Below the pieces are notes generated by a model. That model searched no databases and had not been told where the DNA came from. It was given only the letters and a program-made list of their open reading frames with translations. From NCBI RefSeq assembly GCF_000306235.2, contig NZ_AKWZ02000001.1, positions 62,001 through 126,000 on the forward strand: a stretch of DNA of 64,000 nt, written 5' to 3'. How positions within the stretch are numbered: the stretch's first letter is position 1; each line of letters begins with the position of its first letter. Made by a program: the position numbers and the translations under genes. This stretch comes from Leptospira fainei serovar Hurstbridge str. BUT 6. Lineage in GTDB: Bacteria > Spirochaetota > Leptospiria > Leptospirales > Leptospiraceae. This document shows, one piece after another, positions 45,778 through 57,168 of the stretch.

Positions 45778-46782
45778 TTAAATATTATATTTTTTAATGT
45801 CTTCGGTGATTCTATTATTTACGTCTCGTTCGGCGCACTCTACTACGACTCGAATTGCGCTTCTTACTGCGAGAGCATTGGACGAGCCGTGTCCGATCAG
45901 GCAGGTTCCATCGACGCCCAATAATAACGCTCCCCCGTATTCGGCGTAATCCAAACGCTTCTTAATCGCAGTAAAGGTGGGTTTTAAGAGAAGAGCTCCC
46001 GTTTGAGCCAAACTGGATTGCGCGATGCTTTCGCGTAGGACGTTAAAGATCGATTTGGATAATCCTTCCGTTGCCTTCAGGACGATATTGCCTACAAAGC
46101 CGTCGCAAACGACTACGTCCACTTCGCGACCACCACCATAAAGATCCCGACCTTCCACATTACCTACAAATTCGATCGGAAGTTTTCTTAACAATTCAAA
46201 CGCCTTCTGCGTGACGGAATTCCCCTTCTTATCCTCTTCTCCGTTGGAAAGCAGGCCTACTTTCGGTCTCCGAATGGCGAAGATTAGACGAGAATAGATT
46301 TCTCCCATGACTGCAAACTGAGCCAAGTATTCCGGTTTGCAATCAACGTTTGCGCCCGCGTCTACGAGTAATGTAGGAGGTCCTTTCTCTCTTGGAATCG
46401 GGGCAGCAATCGGCGGACGAAGAACTCCGGGAATTCGGCCCAAATAAAGAAGCGCGGAAGCCATCGTCGCTCCCGTATTTCCGGGAGAAAACATACCGAC
46501 ACAGCTTTTATCCGCGACTAATTGCGCTGCTTGAACGACGGAAGAGTCCTGCATCGCTCTGACTGCGATCGAAGGAGAATCCTGCATCTCTATAATTTCG
46601 CCGGCATGTACGATACGAATCTTCTCCGTATCATAATCATACTTCAGAAGAATTTCACTGATCTCTTCTTCTTTGCCTACGAGAACTACGTTGCGCTTGT
46701 CTTCGTTAACTGCTACTACAGCGCCTTCCACGATCCGATCCGGACCGTAATCGCCGCTCATCGCATCGACGGCGACCCACAT
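45778..46782 (-). CDS. plsX: Phosphate acyltransferase PlsX
   Basis: The 334-residue protein starts [20 protein letters not shown] and contains [75 protein letters not shown] and [13 protein letters not shown]. It converts acyl-ACP to acyl phosphate for phospholipid synthesis. Ribosome binding is weak. A stem-loop lies 26 bases upstream of the ATG. Confidence 0.96.
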   Translation of the reverse strand: MWVAVDAMSGDYGPDRIVEGAVVAVNEDKRNVVLVGKEEEISEILLKYDYDTEKIRIVHAGEIIEMQDSPSIAVRAMQDSSVVQAAQLVADKSCVGMFSPGNTGATMASALLYLGRIPGVLRPPIAAPIPREKGPPTLLVDAGANVDCKPEYLAQFAVMGEIYSRLIFAIRRPKVGLLSNGEEDKKGNSVTQKAFELLRKLPIEFVGNVEGRDLYGGGREVDVVVCDGFVGNIVLKATEGLSKSIFNVLRESIAQSSLAQTGALLLKPTFTAIKKRLDYAEYGGALLLGVDGTCLIGHGSSNALAVRSAIRVVVECAERDVNNRITEDIKKYNI

Positions 46783-46807
46783 AGGAAACTTTAAAGGCCG
46801 GTTGGCA

Positions 46808-46834
46808 GACCGCTCTCAAGGTTTGAGAACGGTC
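46808..46834 (-). promoter_or_regulatory. Stem-loop in the plsX leader
   Basis: GACCG-C-TCTCAA (46808-46819) pairs with TTGAGA-A-CGGTC (46823-46834) with one mismatch and a three-base loop. It has no T-run, so it is not a plain terminator. The remainder of the gap to rpmF (46835-46926) is GC-richer but not clearly structured. Confidence 0.4.
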
Positions 46835-46926
46835 GGTTGGAAAACTTCCCACGGGATGCGGGAACAGAAAATATATGGAGATTGGCTCCTATCCGGTCGC
46901 CGGTATTAAAAGGCGCCATAGGAAAA

Positions 46927-47127
46927 TTAAGTCTCTTCGTTAGACTTCCTAACTTTAGGCTCCAGAACTACGCGGTCTTTGTAGAAACCGCAAACTGGAC
47001 AAATTCTATGCGGTGGGCGAAAAGAATTGCAGTTCGGACAGGGGACCAGGTTGGGTTTACCGATCGCCTGATGGGACCGTTTCATCCTTACTTTGGATTT
47101 AGATTTTCGTCTCTTAGGAACTGCCAT
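46927..47127 (-). CDS. rpmF: 50S ribosomal protein L32
   Basis: The 66-residue basic protein starts [20 protein letters not shown] and has a zinc-binding CPNC...CPVCG arrangement, both typical of L32. The order rpmF-plsX-fabG is conserved in many bacteria and links ribosome assembly to lipid synthesis. The C-terminal tail is charged. Confidence 0.95.
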   Translation of the reverse strand: MAVPKRRKSKSKVRMKRSHQAIGKPNLVPCPNCNSFRPPHRICPVCGFYKDRVVLEPKVRKSNEET

Positions 47128-47202
47128 TGTTCTTCTCTATTAGATAAGGTCGTTTTACGACTATGATTTTTTTTGACGGCGTTTATACAACTGTTTTTCA
47201 AA

Positions 47203-47814
47203 CTATGCAAAGGAATCCAGAAATTCGCCGGCTTCCTGCCGCTTCGAATACAGGGAGGACCGGTTAAATACCAATCTTGCGGTAGATTCTAGAATTGTCT
47301 CGATTTCTTTCAAATTATTCGCACGTAATGTACTCCCGGTAGATACCAGATCGACAATACAATCCGACAATCCTACTAGTGGAGCAAGTTCGATACTCCC
47401 ATACAGTTTAATAACTTCGCAACTGATCCCTTTCGAAAGGAAAAAATCCCGGGCAATATTCGGGTACTTTGTCGCTACACGAACCTTGCGTCCGCCCGAG
47501 CTGAGATTCCAGCCTTGCGGAGCGGCTACGGATAATCTACACTTTCCGATACCGAGATCCAGGGGTAAAAGAAGGTCGTATCCACCCTCTTTCAAAACAT
47601 CCCAACCGACAATACCGGCATCCGCAGCGTTTTGCTCCACGTACGTTGCGACGTCTTGGGAGCGGACGAGAAGAATTCTCACCTTCCCCTTTGAATCCTT
47701 GTAAATGAGTTCTTTGGAATCCGGATCGGGACGGCCTTCAAGCCACCCCTTTGAAATCATAAGTTCGATGCTCTCCTCTGCGAGTCGCCCTTTCGGAAGC
47801 GCCAGAGTCAGCAT
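47203..47814 (-). CDS. hisG: ATP phosphoribosyltransferase, short form
   Basis: The 203-residue protein shows [14 protein letters not shown] at the N-terminus, [29 protein letters not shown] and [34 protein letters not shown] segments. It starts histidine synthesis from ATP and PRPP. This is the short form without the C-terminal regulatory domain, which needs the HisZ partner for activity; hisZ is not in the window. AAGGA lies seven bases before the ATG. It follows the TPR protein gene after one base. Confidence 0.94.
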   Translation of the reverse strand: MLTLALPKGRLAEESIELMISKGWLEGRPDPDSKELIYKDSKGKVRILLVRSQDVATYVEQNAADAGIVGWDVLKEGGYDLLLPLDLGIGKCRLSVAAPQGWNLSSGGRKVRVATKYPNIARDFFLSKGISCEVIKLYGSIELAPLVGLSDCIVDLVSTGSTLRANNLKEIETILESTARLVFNRSSLYSKRQEAGEFLDSFA

Positions 47815-47815
47815 A

Positions 47816-48559
47816 TCAAGATCCTTGATTCAATTTTACTAAAAGATACGTAGAGAGTTCGCGAACCGATTTATATTCGTCGGAGGGAGAGGAAATTTCC
47901 TGTTCCAAAACCTTACGAAGATTTTCTTTCGCCTCCGTCTTTTTGCCGTTCTTCGCTTTTAAGCGGGCGGATTGGTAGAGACTCCAGGAATAAAATCCCG
48001 CGACGTTCCTGCGATTGTTTAGAAGCGAGACTGCGGTATCGTAGTCCGCTTCCGCTTCGGGAAATTGATTTCCACTTTCGCGATAATTGCCTGCAATATA
48101 GAAAAAATAAGCCTTAAGCTCCGGAAGTTCATCTATTTCCTTTCCGGCCCATTCCAATTTGGTCGCAGCTTTCGAAAATTCTCCGTTACGCGCGTATAAA
48201 TCGCCTATAATTTTAGAAAGGCGAATGTTTAAGGATTTAGAATGGTAAGTTGCGGCAACTTCTTCGTACTGCTTGATCTTATCCGCAAGGTCGATGGTTG
48301 GATTCAGAAGAAATTTCTTTTCCAGAGCTTCGACCGCCAAAGTCCCCTTACGGAACTGGTCGGCGCGATATTCGTTCCAGCCGACAACCGCTATCGTAGT
48401 AACGATCAAAACGACGACACCGATCAGAACTTGTTTTCGATACTCACCCACTTTCGCAAAGAAAATGGTAAACGCTCTCTCCGCACCTTTCAAGTCCGCG
48501 TACGGATCAACGTTCACCTGCACGGATGATTTAACGTTCTTTGGTTCGAACCGTTTCAT
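47816..48559 (-). CDS. Membrane-anchored tetratricopeptide repeat protein
   Basis: The 247-residue protein has a cytoplasmic N-terminus of about 42 residues, one membrane segment (about 43-63, [18 protein letters not shown]), and a helical domain with three to four TPR-like repeats (for example [19 protein letters not shown] and [21 protein letters not shown]). It resembles YfgM/TPR_21-type anchors, but the function is unknown. It is between rpsA (21-bp gap) and hisG (1-bp gap) in the aromatic supraoperon. Confidence 0.8.
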   Translation of the reverse strand: MKRFEPKNVKSSVQVNVDPYADLKGAERAFTIFFAKVGEYRKQVLIGVVVLIVTTIAVVGWNEYRADQFRKGTLAVEALEKKFLLNPTIDLADKIKQYEEVAATYHSKSLNIRLSKIIGDLYARNGEFSKAATKLEWAGKEIDELPELKAYFFYIAGNYRESGNQFPEAEADYDTAVSLLNNRRNVAGFYSWSLYQSARLKAKNGKKTEAKENLRKVLEQEISSPSDEYKSVRELSTYLLVKLNQGS

Positions 48560-48580
48560 GGAGTCTTCCGAAATCTCCCC

Positions 48581-50263
<1,683 letters not shown>

Positions 50264-50295
50264 AGGGGCTGGAATACTCGGTTATTTATTTGGGA

Positions 50296-51009
50296 TTAGT
50301 GCGGATCGCCTAAAATGCCATGTTCGAGGCACTCAAGAATCTTACCAATAACAGTATTTTTTGGCAACCTATCTGTGTCAATGAGGATTGCGTCTTTTGC
50401 CTGTTTCAAAGGCGCGATTTCACGATCCGTATCCGATTTATCGCGAGCGATGATTTCTCTTTCGATTTCATCCAAATCCGAATCGATTCCTTGCTCTTTT
50501 AATTGATAATATCTTCTTTCGGCACGAACCCGAGAGGATGCGGTTAAGAAGAATTTGTACCGAGCATCCGGAAAAACGGCCGTACCTATGTCTCTACCAT
50601 CCATAATTAATTTGTGGATTAAGGCGAGATTGCGAAGCTGCTTATTTACGAATTCGCGGTACGATTCTTTATTGGCGATGTGTTTTATTTCTTTTGTAAT
50701 TTCGGGAATTCGAATTTCCGAGGAAACGTCTTTGCCATTTAGAAAAATCTTATTTTCCCCTGCTTCAGAGAAGACACATTCCACAACTGCTCCGTCGGAT
50801 AATTCATCGGGATTTCCTTTTGCGACCCAGTCTTGAAAACTTTCTTTCGATCCTGCTTTCTTGTATTTTCCAAAAATATAAAGAGTTAAGGCACGATAGA
50901 ACGCACCCGAATCCAAATATTTATATCCTAACTTATTAGCAAGTTCTCGAGCAACCGTACTTTTGCCGGAACCCGCCGGACCGTCCAAGGCGATAACATT
51001 TTCATTCAT
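50296..51009 (-). CDS. cmk: Cytidylate kinase
   Basis: The 237-residue protein starts with the P-loop [18 protein letters not shown] and has [15 protein letters not shown] and [24 protein letters not shown]. It phosphorylates CMP and dCMP. It overlaps aroA by four bases and precedes rpsA. Its length fits the Cmk family (about 225). Confidence 0.97.
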   Translation of the reverse strand: MNENVIALDGPAGSGKSTVARELANKLGYKYLDSGAFYRALTLYIFGKYKKAGSKESFQDWVAKGNPDELSDGAVVECVFSEAGENKIFLNGKDVSSEIRIPEITKEIKHIANKESYREFVNKQLRNLALIHKLIMDGRDIGTAVFPDARYKFFLTASSRVRAERRYYQLKEQGIDSDLDEIEREIIARDKSDTDREIAPLKQAKDAILIDTDRLPKNTVIGKILECLEHGILGDPH

Positions 51010-52322
51010 ACTAGTACCGATCTAAGCTTTTCCTCGAAACCGGGAAACGAGGTTTCGATCCAAGAAGTTTCATCCAACTCCAAAGGAAGTCCGGTGAGAG
51101 CTTTTAAGATCAAAAAGCTCATCGCAATTCGATGATCCATTTGCGTCCGTATTTTTCCACCTTTTCCGGAGAGCCAGGCATCGGATTCGGAAGATATTTT
51201 ACCTATTCCTAATTCGGAAAATTCGTAACCGTCTTCGTATTCCCAAACTTCGACTCCGAGAGAACGAAGATTATCCACCATAGCCTTGATCCTATCGGAT
51301 TCTTTGGCCCTCAATTCTTCGGCATGCCGAATTTTAAACCCCCCCTTGGCGAAGAGTCCCGCGATCGTAAGAATCGGCACCTCGTCTATCAAGGATGGCA
51401 TCCATTCTGCTGGAATCTCCGCAAAATGTAAGTTAGACGAAATAGCTTCCAAATCACCGACAGGCTCTCCGCATTCTATCCGCTCATTATGAATCGTTAT
51501 CTTCGCGCCCATAGCGCGGAGGGCTTTCAAGATACCTACTCTCGAAGGATTTAGACCTATATTTCGAACGACGAGGGATCCTTCCTTTAGGAGAACTCCC
51601 AGCACCAAAAAGAAAGCGGCAGAGGAAATATCTCCCGGAACTTTAAATTCTCCAGGCTGAAACTGATATGGCGGAGAAATCTTAAAATGAGTCGGACTAA
51701 AATACTCGATCGAGTTACCCAAGTATCGGAACATATTCTCCGTATGATCTCTCGATAAAATTTCTTCCTCGTATTCCAACTGAGTTTCCGAAGCCATCGC
51801 AGCCAACATCAAGCATGATTTAACCTGAGCTGAGGCTATGGGACTGACATACGAAAACGATTCTAGCTTCCGACCGATTATTCTCAATGGAGCCCGATCC
51901 GATTCTCCCTCGATCGAAGCGCCCATTGCGACCAAAGGCTTAATGATTCTGGACATCGGACGCTTTCTCAAAGAAGCGTCTCCGTTGAGAACCGCGTGAA
52001 TTCCTGGAACCCCGCAAAGAAGCCCGGCCGAAAGACGGATCCCTGTTCCTGCATTTCCGAAATCCAATTCCGCTTTCGGCGAATGCAGATTGGCTTTCCC
52101 CGGACTGGTGAATAAATAGATTCCGGAAGATTTCTTTTCAACGGTAAGGCCGACCTTAGCAAAAGCCTTCATCGTATTAAGCGGATCTTCCGCTTCCAAG
52201 AATCCTGTGACTTTGGACGTTCCGCTGGAAAGGACCGAGAAAAGCACGGAGCGGTGAGAGAGAGATTTATCGCCGGGAACTTCTACTTCCCGACCGAAAG
52301 ATTTAGCGTTTCTTGGGACCAT
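51006..52322 (-). CDS. aroA: 3-Phosphoshikimate 1-carboxyvinyltransferase (EPSP synthase)
   Basis: The 438-residue protein has the EPSP synthase pattern [30 protein letters not shown] (signature LFLGNAGTA-like), [47 protein letters not shown] and [16 protein letters not shown], and [15 protein letters not shown]. It makes EPSP from shikimate-3-phosphate and PEP. It overlaps tyrA by 20 bp and cmk by four. Confidence 0.96.
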   Translation of the reverse strand: MVPRNAKSFGREVEVPGDKSLSHRSVLFSVLSSGTSKVTGFLEAEDPLNTMKAFAKVGLTVEKKSSGIYLFTSPGKANLHSPKAELDFGNAGTGIRLSAGLLCGVPGIHAVLNGDASLRKRPMSRIIKPLVAMGASIEGESDRAPLRIIGRKLESFSYVSPIASAQVKSCLMLAAMASETQLEYEEEILSRDHTENMFRYLGNSIEYFSPTHFKISPPYQFQPGEFKVPGDISSAAFFLVLGVLLKEGSLVVRNIGLNPSRVGILKALRAMGAKITIHNERIECGEPVGDLEAISSNLHFAEIPAEWMPSLIDEVPILTIAGLFAKGGFKIRHAEELRAKESDRIKAMVDNLRSLGVEVWEYEDGYEFSELGIGKISSESDAWLSGKGGKIRTQMDHRIAMSFLILKALTGLPLELDETSWIETSFPGFEEKLRSVLV

Positions 52323-53289
52323 TATTGTGTTTTAATATTCCATCACGATTAATCCGGGATTTTTCCATGAAGGACTTCCAGCGATCGGGGTCGAGCGGCT
52401 TTTCCGGGTTTAAATCGGAAATTATTCCATCCAAATGTTTTCTAAACTCTTGAAGGGATTGATAGATCTCGTCTCGGTTGGAAGAAAATATCGCGGCCCA
52501 CATTTTCGGATTCGAGCCCGCAATTCTCGTCATATCCCTGAATCCTCCGCCGGTTAACGGTAAAGGGGAGCCTTCGGTAAACTTTTGGACGCATTCGTTT
52601 TCCCAGACCCAATTCGTCATGATCGAAGAGATCAAATGAGGAGCGTGGGAAACGTAGGATAGGATTCGATCGTGTTCGAGTGCGGGGATCTCCACCGTTT
52701 CCATTCCTAAGAATTTCCAAAAAGATTCCAATTTTGAATACGCTTCGGGAAGCGCTCCTTTCGGACGAGTCAGAATACAGAGCCGGTTTTCGTAAAGATC
52801 CGCATTGGCAAATTCCAATCCGGATTCTTCCGATCCGCACATCGGATGAGAGGAAACATATCTATGTCCAGGCAAAGATGCTTCACCTCTCCCGGCCAGG
52901 GTATCATCTACGTATAATTTTCCTTCTTTGTTAGAAGTTACAGTTAACTCCGTGTCTACTGCGGATATGATATCCCGCTTAGTAGACCCCATATCCGTCA
53001 TATATCCGCTAAAATTTTTGGGGAGAGTCCGAATCAATTCGACCGTCGTATCTACGGGAACACCGAATACGATCAAATCATATGAGTTCCAGTTCGGAGA
53101 ATTTTGAAATTCGGCGGACGTTAGTAGGTGATCCGCTGAACCTAGGGCAATTCCCTTCTTCTTACTTTCTTCCGAAGATACGATTCCGGTAACTTCCGCA
53201 CCGCTCCGTTTCTTCTTTAAGGCAAGAGAAAGCGAAGCCCCCATCAATCCAAGACCGTAAATTAGAATTTTACGAAACGGAAAATTCAC
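52303..53289 (-). CDS. tyrA: Prephenate dehydrogenase
   Basis: The 328-residue protein has the Rossmann start [58 protein letters not shown] (with the conserved HPM) and [15 protein letters not shown]. It oxidises prephenate to 4-hydroxyphenylpyruvate on the route to tyrosine. No chorismate mutase part is attached; that activity is on PheA. It overlaps pheA by four bases. Confidence 0.94.
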   Translation of the reverse strand: MNFPFRKILIYGLGLMGASLSLALKKKRSGAEVTGIVSSEESKKKGIALGSADHLLTSAEFQNSPNWNSYDLIVFGVPVDTTVELIRTLPKNFSGYMTDMGSTKRDIISAVDTELTVTSNKEGKLYVDDTLAGRGEASLPGHRYVSSHPMCGSEESGLEFANADLYENRLCILTRPKGALPEAYSKLESFWKFLGMETVEIPALEHDRILSYVSHAPHLISSIMTNWVWENECVQKFTEGSPLPLTGGGFRDMTRIAGSNPKMWAAIFSSNRDEIYQSLQEFRKHLDGIISDLNPEKPLDPDRWKSFMEKSRINRDGILKHNNGPKKR

Positions 53290-54377
53290 GGATTCGGCGG
53301 AGAAACCGGGTAGGAACCCAGCACCCTCAAGTATATTGTATTTTCCTTAAGTGAATTCAAAACTTCCTCGATGATCGGATCTTTTCTGTGCCCATGAAAA
53401 TCGATGAAAAAGTTATATTCCCAGGAGGTTCGTCTAGTCGGCCTCGTTTCCACCTTAGAGAGATTTATTCCTTTATCGAAGAAAGGTTTCAATACCGAAT
53501 ATAAGGATCCGGGTTTATCCGGAACGGAAAGCACGATCGAAGTCTTATCATTCCCCGTCGGAGGACATTGGTTTTTACCGATAATCAGAAATCGGGTGGA
53601 ATTTCCTGACATATCTTCTATCGACTCCCGAACCACATCGAGCCCGTAGATTTCTGCAGCGATCGAAGATGCGATGGCCGCGCATCCTTCTTTTTTTTCC
53701 GCAACGATACTAGCTGCTCTGGATGTGGATGGGGTCTCGGAGATTTGTACGTGAGGAAGATTGGCAGCAATCCAATTTCTGCATTGCGAATTCGCGATCT
53801 TGATACCGTAAAGAGTGTCGATTTTATGGAGATCATGCTCGAAACCCAGAAGATTCAGGGTAATTTTAAGATAAATCTCAGAATAAATATTAAGATCCGA
53901 AACTAAAAACTGATCCAGGGTCGAATTAACCAATCCCTCGGAAGAATTTTCGACCGGAACGACTCCATAATCCACCTTATCCGTCTCTACCGCGCGAAAT
54001 ACTTCCGGAATGGAAGGGAACTCGCTGGCTTCCACCGAAGCTCCGAATCTTGCTCGAACGGCTTGATGAGAAAACGATCCTTCCGGCCCCAAGTATCCTA
54101 CGGAAAGTCCCTTTTCCACCGAAAAGGATCCGGACATGATTTCACGGTAAATTGCGATCAAAACTTTATCAGGGAGCGGTCCGTTGTTGAGATTTAAAAT
54201 TTTCTCATATACGTCCTTCTCTCTATCAGGTCGATAAATCGGATCCCTGTTTTCACGTTTGATCTCGCCGATTGCGGACGCGATCTCCGCTCTGGCCAAG
54301 ATGGCTTTGACGATTTCTTTATCCAGAGAATCTATTTTTTCTCTGAACTCCTTTAGTTTGTCGTTATTCTTGGCCAT
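53286..54377 (-). CDS. pheA: Bifunctional chorismate mutase / prephenate dehydratase
   Basis: The 363-residue protein joins an AroQ chorismate mutase (about 1-90: [31 protein letters not shown]) to a prephenate dehydratase (about 94-275: [43 protein letters not shown]) and an ACT domain ([22 protein letters not shown], then ESR-like [18 protein letters not shown]) for phenylalanine feedback. It overlaps scpB by 14 bp. Confidence 0.96.
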   Translation of the reverse strand: MAKNNDKLKEFREKIDSLDKEIVKAILARAEIASAIGEIKRENRDPIYRPDREKDVYEKILNLNNGPLPDKVLIAIYREIMSGSFSVEKGLSVGYLGPEGSFSHQAVRARFGASVEASEFPSIPEVFRAVETDKVDYGVVPVENSSEGLVNSTLDQFLVSDLNIYSEIYLKITLNLLGFEHDLHKIDTLYGIKIANSQCRNWIAANLPHVQISETPSTSRAASIVAEKKEGCAAIASSIAAEIYGLDVVRESIEDMSGNSTRFLIIGKNQCPPTGNDKTSIVLSVPDKPGSLYSVLKPFFDKGINLSKVETRPTRRTSWEYNFFIDFHGHRKDPIIEEVLNSLKENTIYLRVLGSYPVSPPNP

Positions 54378-54933
54378 TTTCGATTAAGTCGTCCAGATTT
54401 TCGAATTTTAGCTCTTTCACTTCGACGGGAGCCGGTAGATCCGAAAGTTTATTTAAGCCGAAATGCAGTAGGAATTCTTTCGTGGTGCCGTAAAGTGCGG
54501 GGCGGCCGGGTACTTCCTTATTGCCGACCGGTTTGACCAATTTTTTCGAGATCAAGGAAGTAACCATCGCTCGGGAAGAAACTCCACGGATATCGTCTAT
54601 TTCCGACAAAGTGATAGGTTGTTTGTATGCAATGATGGCTAACGTATCCAAGCTAGAACGGGATAATTGGTCTCTTTTTTTTTCTTTAAAAAGTTTCCCC
54701 AATATATCCGAAAAACGCTCGTTTGTTGCGAATTGGTAGGCACCGGCAATTTCACGAAGAACAAATCCGCCGTCCCTTTCCTGATAATCCAAAATTAGTT
54801 CGTCTAGAATTTCCCTGGCCTCGTGCTTCTCGCACTCGACCGATTTGGCGATGCTGGCAAGCTTGAGCGGTTCCCCGGAAAGGAAAAGGAGGGCTTCTAT
54901 CAGTCCCTTTAAGCCGGATTTTTCGCGTTCCAC
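54364..54933 (-). CDS. scpB: Segregation and condensation protein B
   Basis: The 189-residue protein has the ScpB pattern: LIEALLFLSGEPLKLASIAK, GFVLREIAGAYQFATNERF, SLDTLAIIAYKQPITLSEIDDIRGV and VKPVGNKEVPGRPALYGTTKEFLLHFGL. It forms two winged helices and works with ScpA and SMC in chromosome compaction. The start is GTG 54933 with GGAG five to six bases upstream. It overlaps scpA by 25 bp. Confidence 0.96.
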   Translation of the reverse strand: MEREKSGLKGLIEALLFLSGEPLKLASIAKSVECEKHEAREILDELILDYQERDGGFVLREIAGAYQFATNERFSDILGKLFKEKKRDQLSRSSLDTLAIIAYKQPITLSEIDDIRGVSSRAMVTSLISKKLVKPVGNKEVPGRPALYGTTKEFLLHFGLNKLSDLPAPVEVKELKFENLDDLIENGQE

Positions 54934-55685
54934 GGTTCTCCCACCAAGAAAATACGGATTTCGCCGAAGGTTTTATGCTGGCGAATTGCCAGGATTCTCT
55001 GTTTGCAGAGTTCTAGCATTGCCAAAAAGACGGCGACAACTTCGGCTTTCTCGGGTTTGACCGACGAAAACAATTCCTCAAAGGAAATATCGGATCTTTC
55101 GACGAGGAGCGTGGAAATCGACTCCATCTTTTCCTCGACAGAATATCGGTGGGGCGCGGTAAGTAAAGCGGGAATCTCCCCTTCTTCCTCCCGTTTTTCC
55201 AGTATCTCGTTAAAAGCAGAGATAAGGTCGAGTAGGCTTAAATCCAACCAAGAATCTTCCTCGTCGATGACTTGGTTGCTTTCACGGGCAAAAACACCCG
55301 ATTGAGATTTATCGACTTCAGATAGCTTCTGAGCCGTAAGTTGGAATTTCTTGTGTTCCAGGAGTTTTTCGACTAATTCCGGTGGAAGAGGCGGATCATA
55401 ATCTTCTTCTTCAAAGCCTGGATCGGGTAACAGAGCTTTCGATTTCAAATATACTAAGTTCGCAGCCATCAGCGCATATTCTGCGCCAAAGTCTATGTGG
55501 ATATTTTCCGAAATTTTTAAGAAGCGGAGAAAGTCTTCCGTAATTCTCGAAAGGGAAACTTCGAATATATCGACCTTATAACTTTCGATCAAAGACCAAA
55601 GGAGATTTAACGGGCCCTCGGTAATTCCACCTTCCGTATTATTCCATTGGACCACGAAGGTCTTCCCACCGTCCTCCCTCTCCAT
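54909..55685 (-). CDS. scpA: Segregation and condensation protein A
   Basis: The 258-residue kleisin has the N-terminal SMC-binding part FEGPL-like TEGPLNLLWSLIESYKVDIFE, FGAEYALMAANLVYLKSKALLP, an acidic middle and the C-terminal winged helix KAEVVAVFLAMLELCKQRILA. It forms the condensin bridge with SMC and ScpB. It begins 13 bp after cheY. Confidence 0.94.
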   Translation of the reverse strand: MEREDGGKTFVVQWNNTEGGITEGPLNLLWSLIESYKVDIFEVSLSRITEDFLRFLKISENIHIDFGAEYALMAANLVYLKSKALLPDPGFEEEDYDPPLPPELVEKLLEHKKFQLTAQKLSEVDKSQSGVFARESNQVIDEEDSWLDLSLLDLISAFNEILEKREEEGEIPALLTAPHRYSVEEKMESISTLLVERSDISFEELFSSVKPEKAEVVAVFLAMLELCKQRILAIRQHKTFGEIRIFLVGEPWNAKNPA

Positions 55686-55698
55686 AGTTCAAAAACCT

Positions 55699-56061
55699 TT
55701 ATGAATTTAAAGCTTTGTCTGCAGCTTGCTGCAACCTCTCCGGAGAGAAAGGCTTAACGACGAAATCTTTGACACCCATTTTAATCGCTTTGGCAAGAAG
55801 TTCTTCCTGACCTAATGCGGTAACCATAATGATTCGTGCCTTCGGATCTATTTTAAAAATTTCTTGGGCGGCTTCGATACCGTCCTTTTCCCTCATGGTG
55901 ATATCCATGGTTACGAGATCCGGCTTTATCGCCTTGTACTGATCGACGGCAATATTACCATTTTCGGCTTCACCTACGATTTCGTGGCCTCCCGCTACCA
56001 AGGCATCTTTCACCATGGTCCTCATAAACTTTGCGTCGTCCACTACGAGAATTCTGGCCAT
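55699..56061 (-). CDS. cheY: Chemotaxis response regulator CheY
   Basis: The 120-residue single receiver domain begins ARILVVDDAKFMRTMVKDAL and has the phosphoacceptor Asp in PDLVTMDITMREKDG (about residue 54), Thr in IIMVTALGQEE and Lys in FVVKPFSPERLQQA. It carries the signal to the flagellar motor. It follows cheB by 4 bp. In this cluster the CheC-like part of CheA is the likely phosphatase. Confidence 0.94.
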   Translation of the reverse strand: MARILVVDDAKFMRTMVKDALVAGGHEIVGEAENGNIAVDQYKAIKPDLVTMDITMREKDGIEAAQEIFKIDPKARIIMVTALGQEELLAKAIKMGVKDFVVKPFSPERLQQAADKALNS

Positions 56062-56065
56062 ATTT

Positions 56066-57139
56066 TTAATTTCCCCTTTCTTTAAGAATAGAAAGTATCC
56101 TAGTTGTAATTGCGCTGACCGGTTCTACGAATTGAACCCCACCCATTTCAATAGCTTGGCGGTTCATTCCGAAAATCACCGAACTTGCCTCGTCTTGGGC
56201 GATCGTAGCCGCTCCCGTTTCTCTCATGCGAAGAGTGGCAGCGGCTCCATCCTTTCCCATACCGGTCATTATCACACCGATCAAGGCGCTACCGTATTCC
56301 CGGATTGCGCTGTCAAAAAGAACTTCGACGGAGGGCCTGTGTCCATTTACAAGGGCTTCCTTGCCTAATGCAATCCATTTCCGACCAGCTCTAGTTTCAA
56401 TGCGAAGATGCGCGTCGCCAGGTGCAACATAACCGACACCCGCCTCGACCGCTTCACCGTCCTCCGCTTCTTTTATCCGGATCTTGGAGTTATCATTTAA
56501 ACGTGAAGCGAATGCTTTTGTAAAACCGACTGGCATATGCTGTACGACGAAAATCGGTAAACGAAATCCTTCCGGAAAAGTGGAAAAAACTGTCTGCAAA
56601 GCTTTTGGCCCGCCGGTGGAAGTACCGATACAAACCGCCTCAATCGCCTTCGTTTCGCCCTTAGAAAACTTGGCCTTAACCGCATCGTAGAGTCGATGCG
56701 TATCGATGGTAGGCAGAATCGTACGGACGCTTTCAAAATAGGAAAGAATTCTACTACGTAGGACGGCTCCCAACTCCTCGGGGTTGAATTGACTCGAACT
56801 TGAAGGTTTCGGAATGAAATCAATCGCTCCGTATTCCAAGGCCTTAAAAGTAGCTTCGGCACCATGCTGAGTTAATACGGAAAGCATCATCACCGGTATT
56901 CCGAGCTTTCGTTTCTGTAATTCTTGGAGCGCCGATAAACCGTCCAATACGGGCATTTCAACGTCCAATATAACGAGATCCGGCTTCAATTTCTCCGCTA
57001 ATTCGATGCAATCCAAGCCTGTCTTTCCGGTCGCAATGACTTGGATTTTTTCATCCTTTTGTATCTGATCGGAAATAATATTCCGTACAAGAAGGGAATC
57101 GTCGACAATCACGACTCGTATGGGCGTATTAGAATTCAT
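56066..57139 (-). CDS. cheB: Chemotaxis response regulator protein-glutamate methylesterase CheB
   Basis: The 357-residue protein joins a receiver domain ([19 protein letters not shown], Asp in [15 protein letters not shown]) to a CheB catalytic domain: [35 protein letters not shown] (catalytic His) and [14 protein letters not shown] (catalytic Asp). It demethylates chemoreceptors; CheR is not in the window. A NIDHRPS-like [12 protein letters not shown] segment lies in the active-site region. Confidence 0.95.
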   Translation of the reverse strand: MNSNTPIRVVIVDDSLLVRNIISDQIQKDEKIQVIATGKTGLDCIELAEKLKPDLVILDVEMPVLDGLSALQELQKRKLGIPVMMLSVLTQHGAEATFKALEYGAIDFIPKPSSSSQFNPEELGAVLRSRILSYFESVRTILPTIDTHRLYDAVKAKFSKGETKAIEAVCIGTSTGGPKALQTVFSTFPEGFRLPIFVVQHMPVGFTKAFASRLNDNSKIRIKEAEDGEAVEAGVGYVAPGDAHLRIETRAGRKWIALGKEALVNGHRPSVEVLFDSAIREYGSALIGVIMTGMGKDGAAATLRMRETGAATIAQDEASSVIFGMNRQAIEMGGVQFVEPVSAITTRILSILKERGN

Positions 57140-57168
57140 TCTTTATGAGCCTTCGAAAGCCGTCAGAT

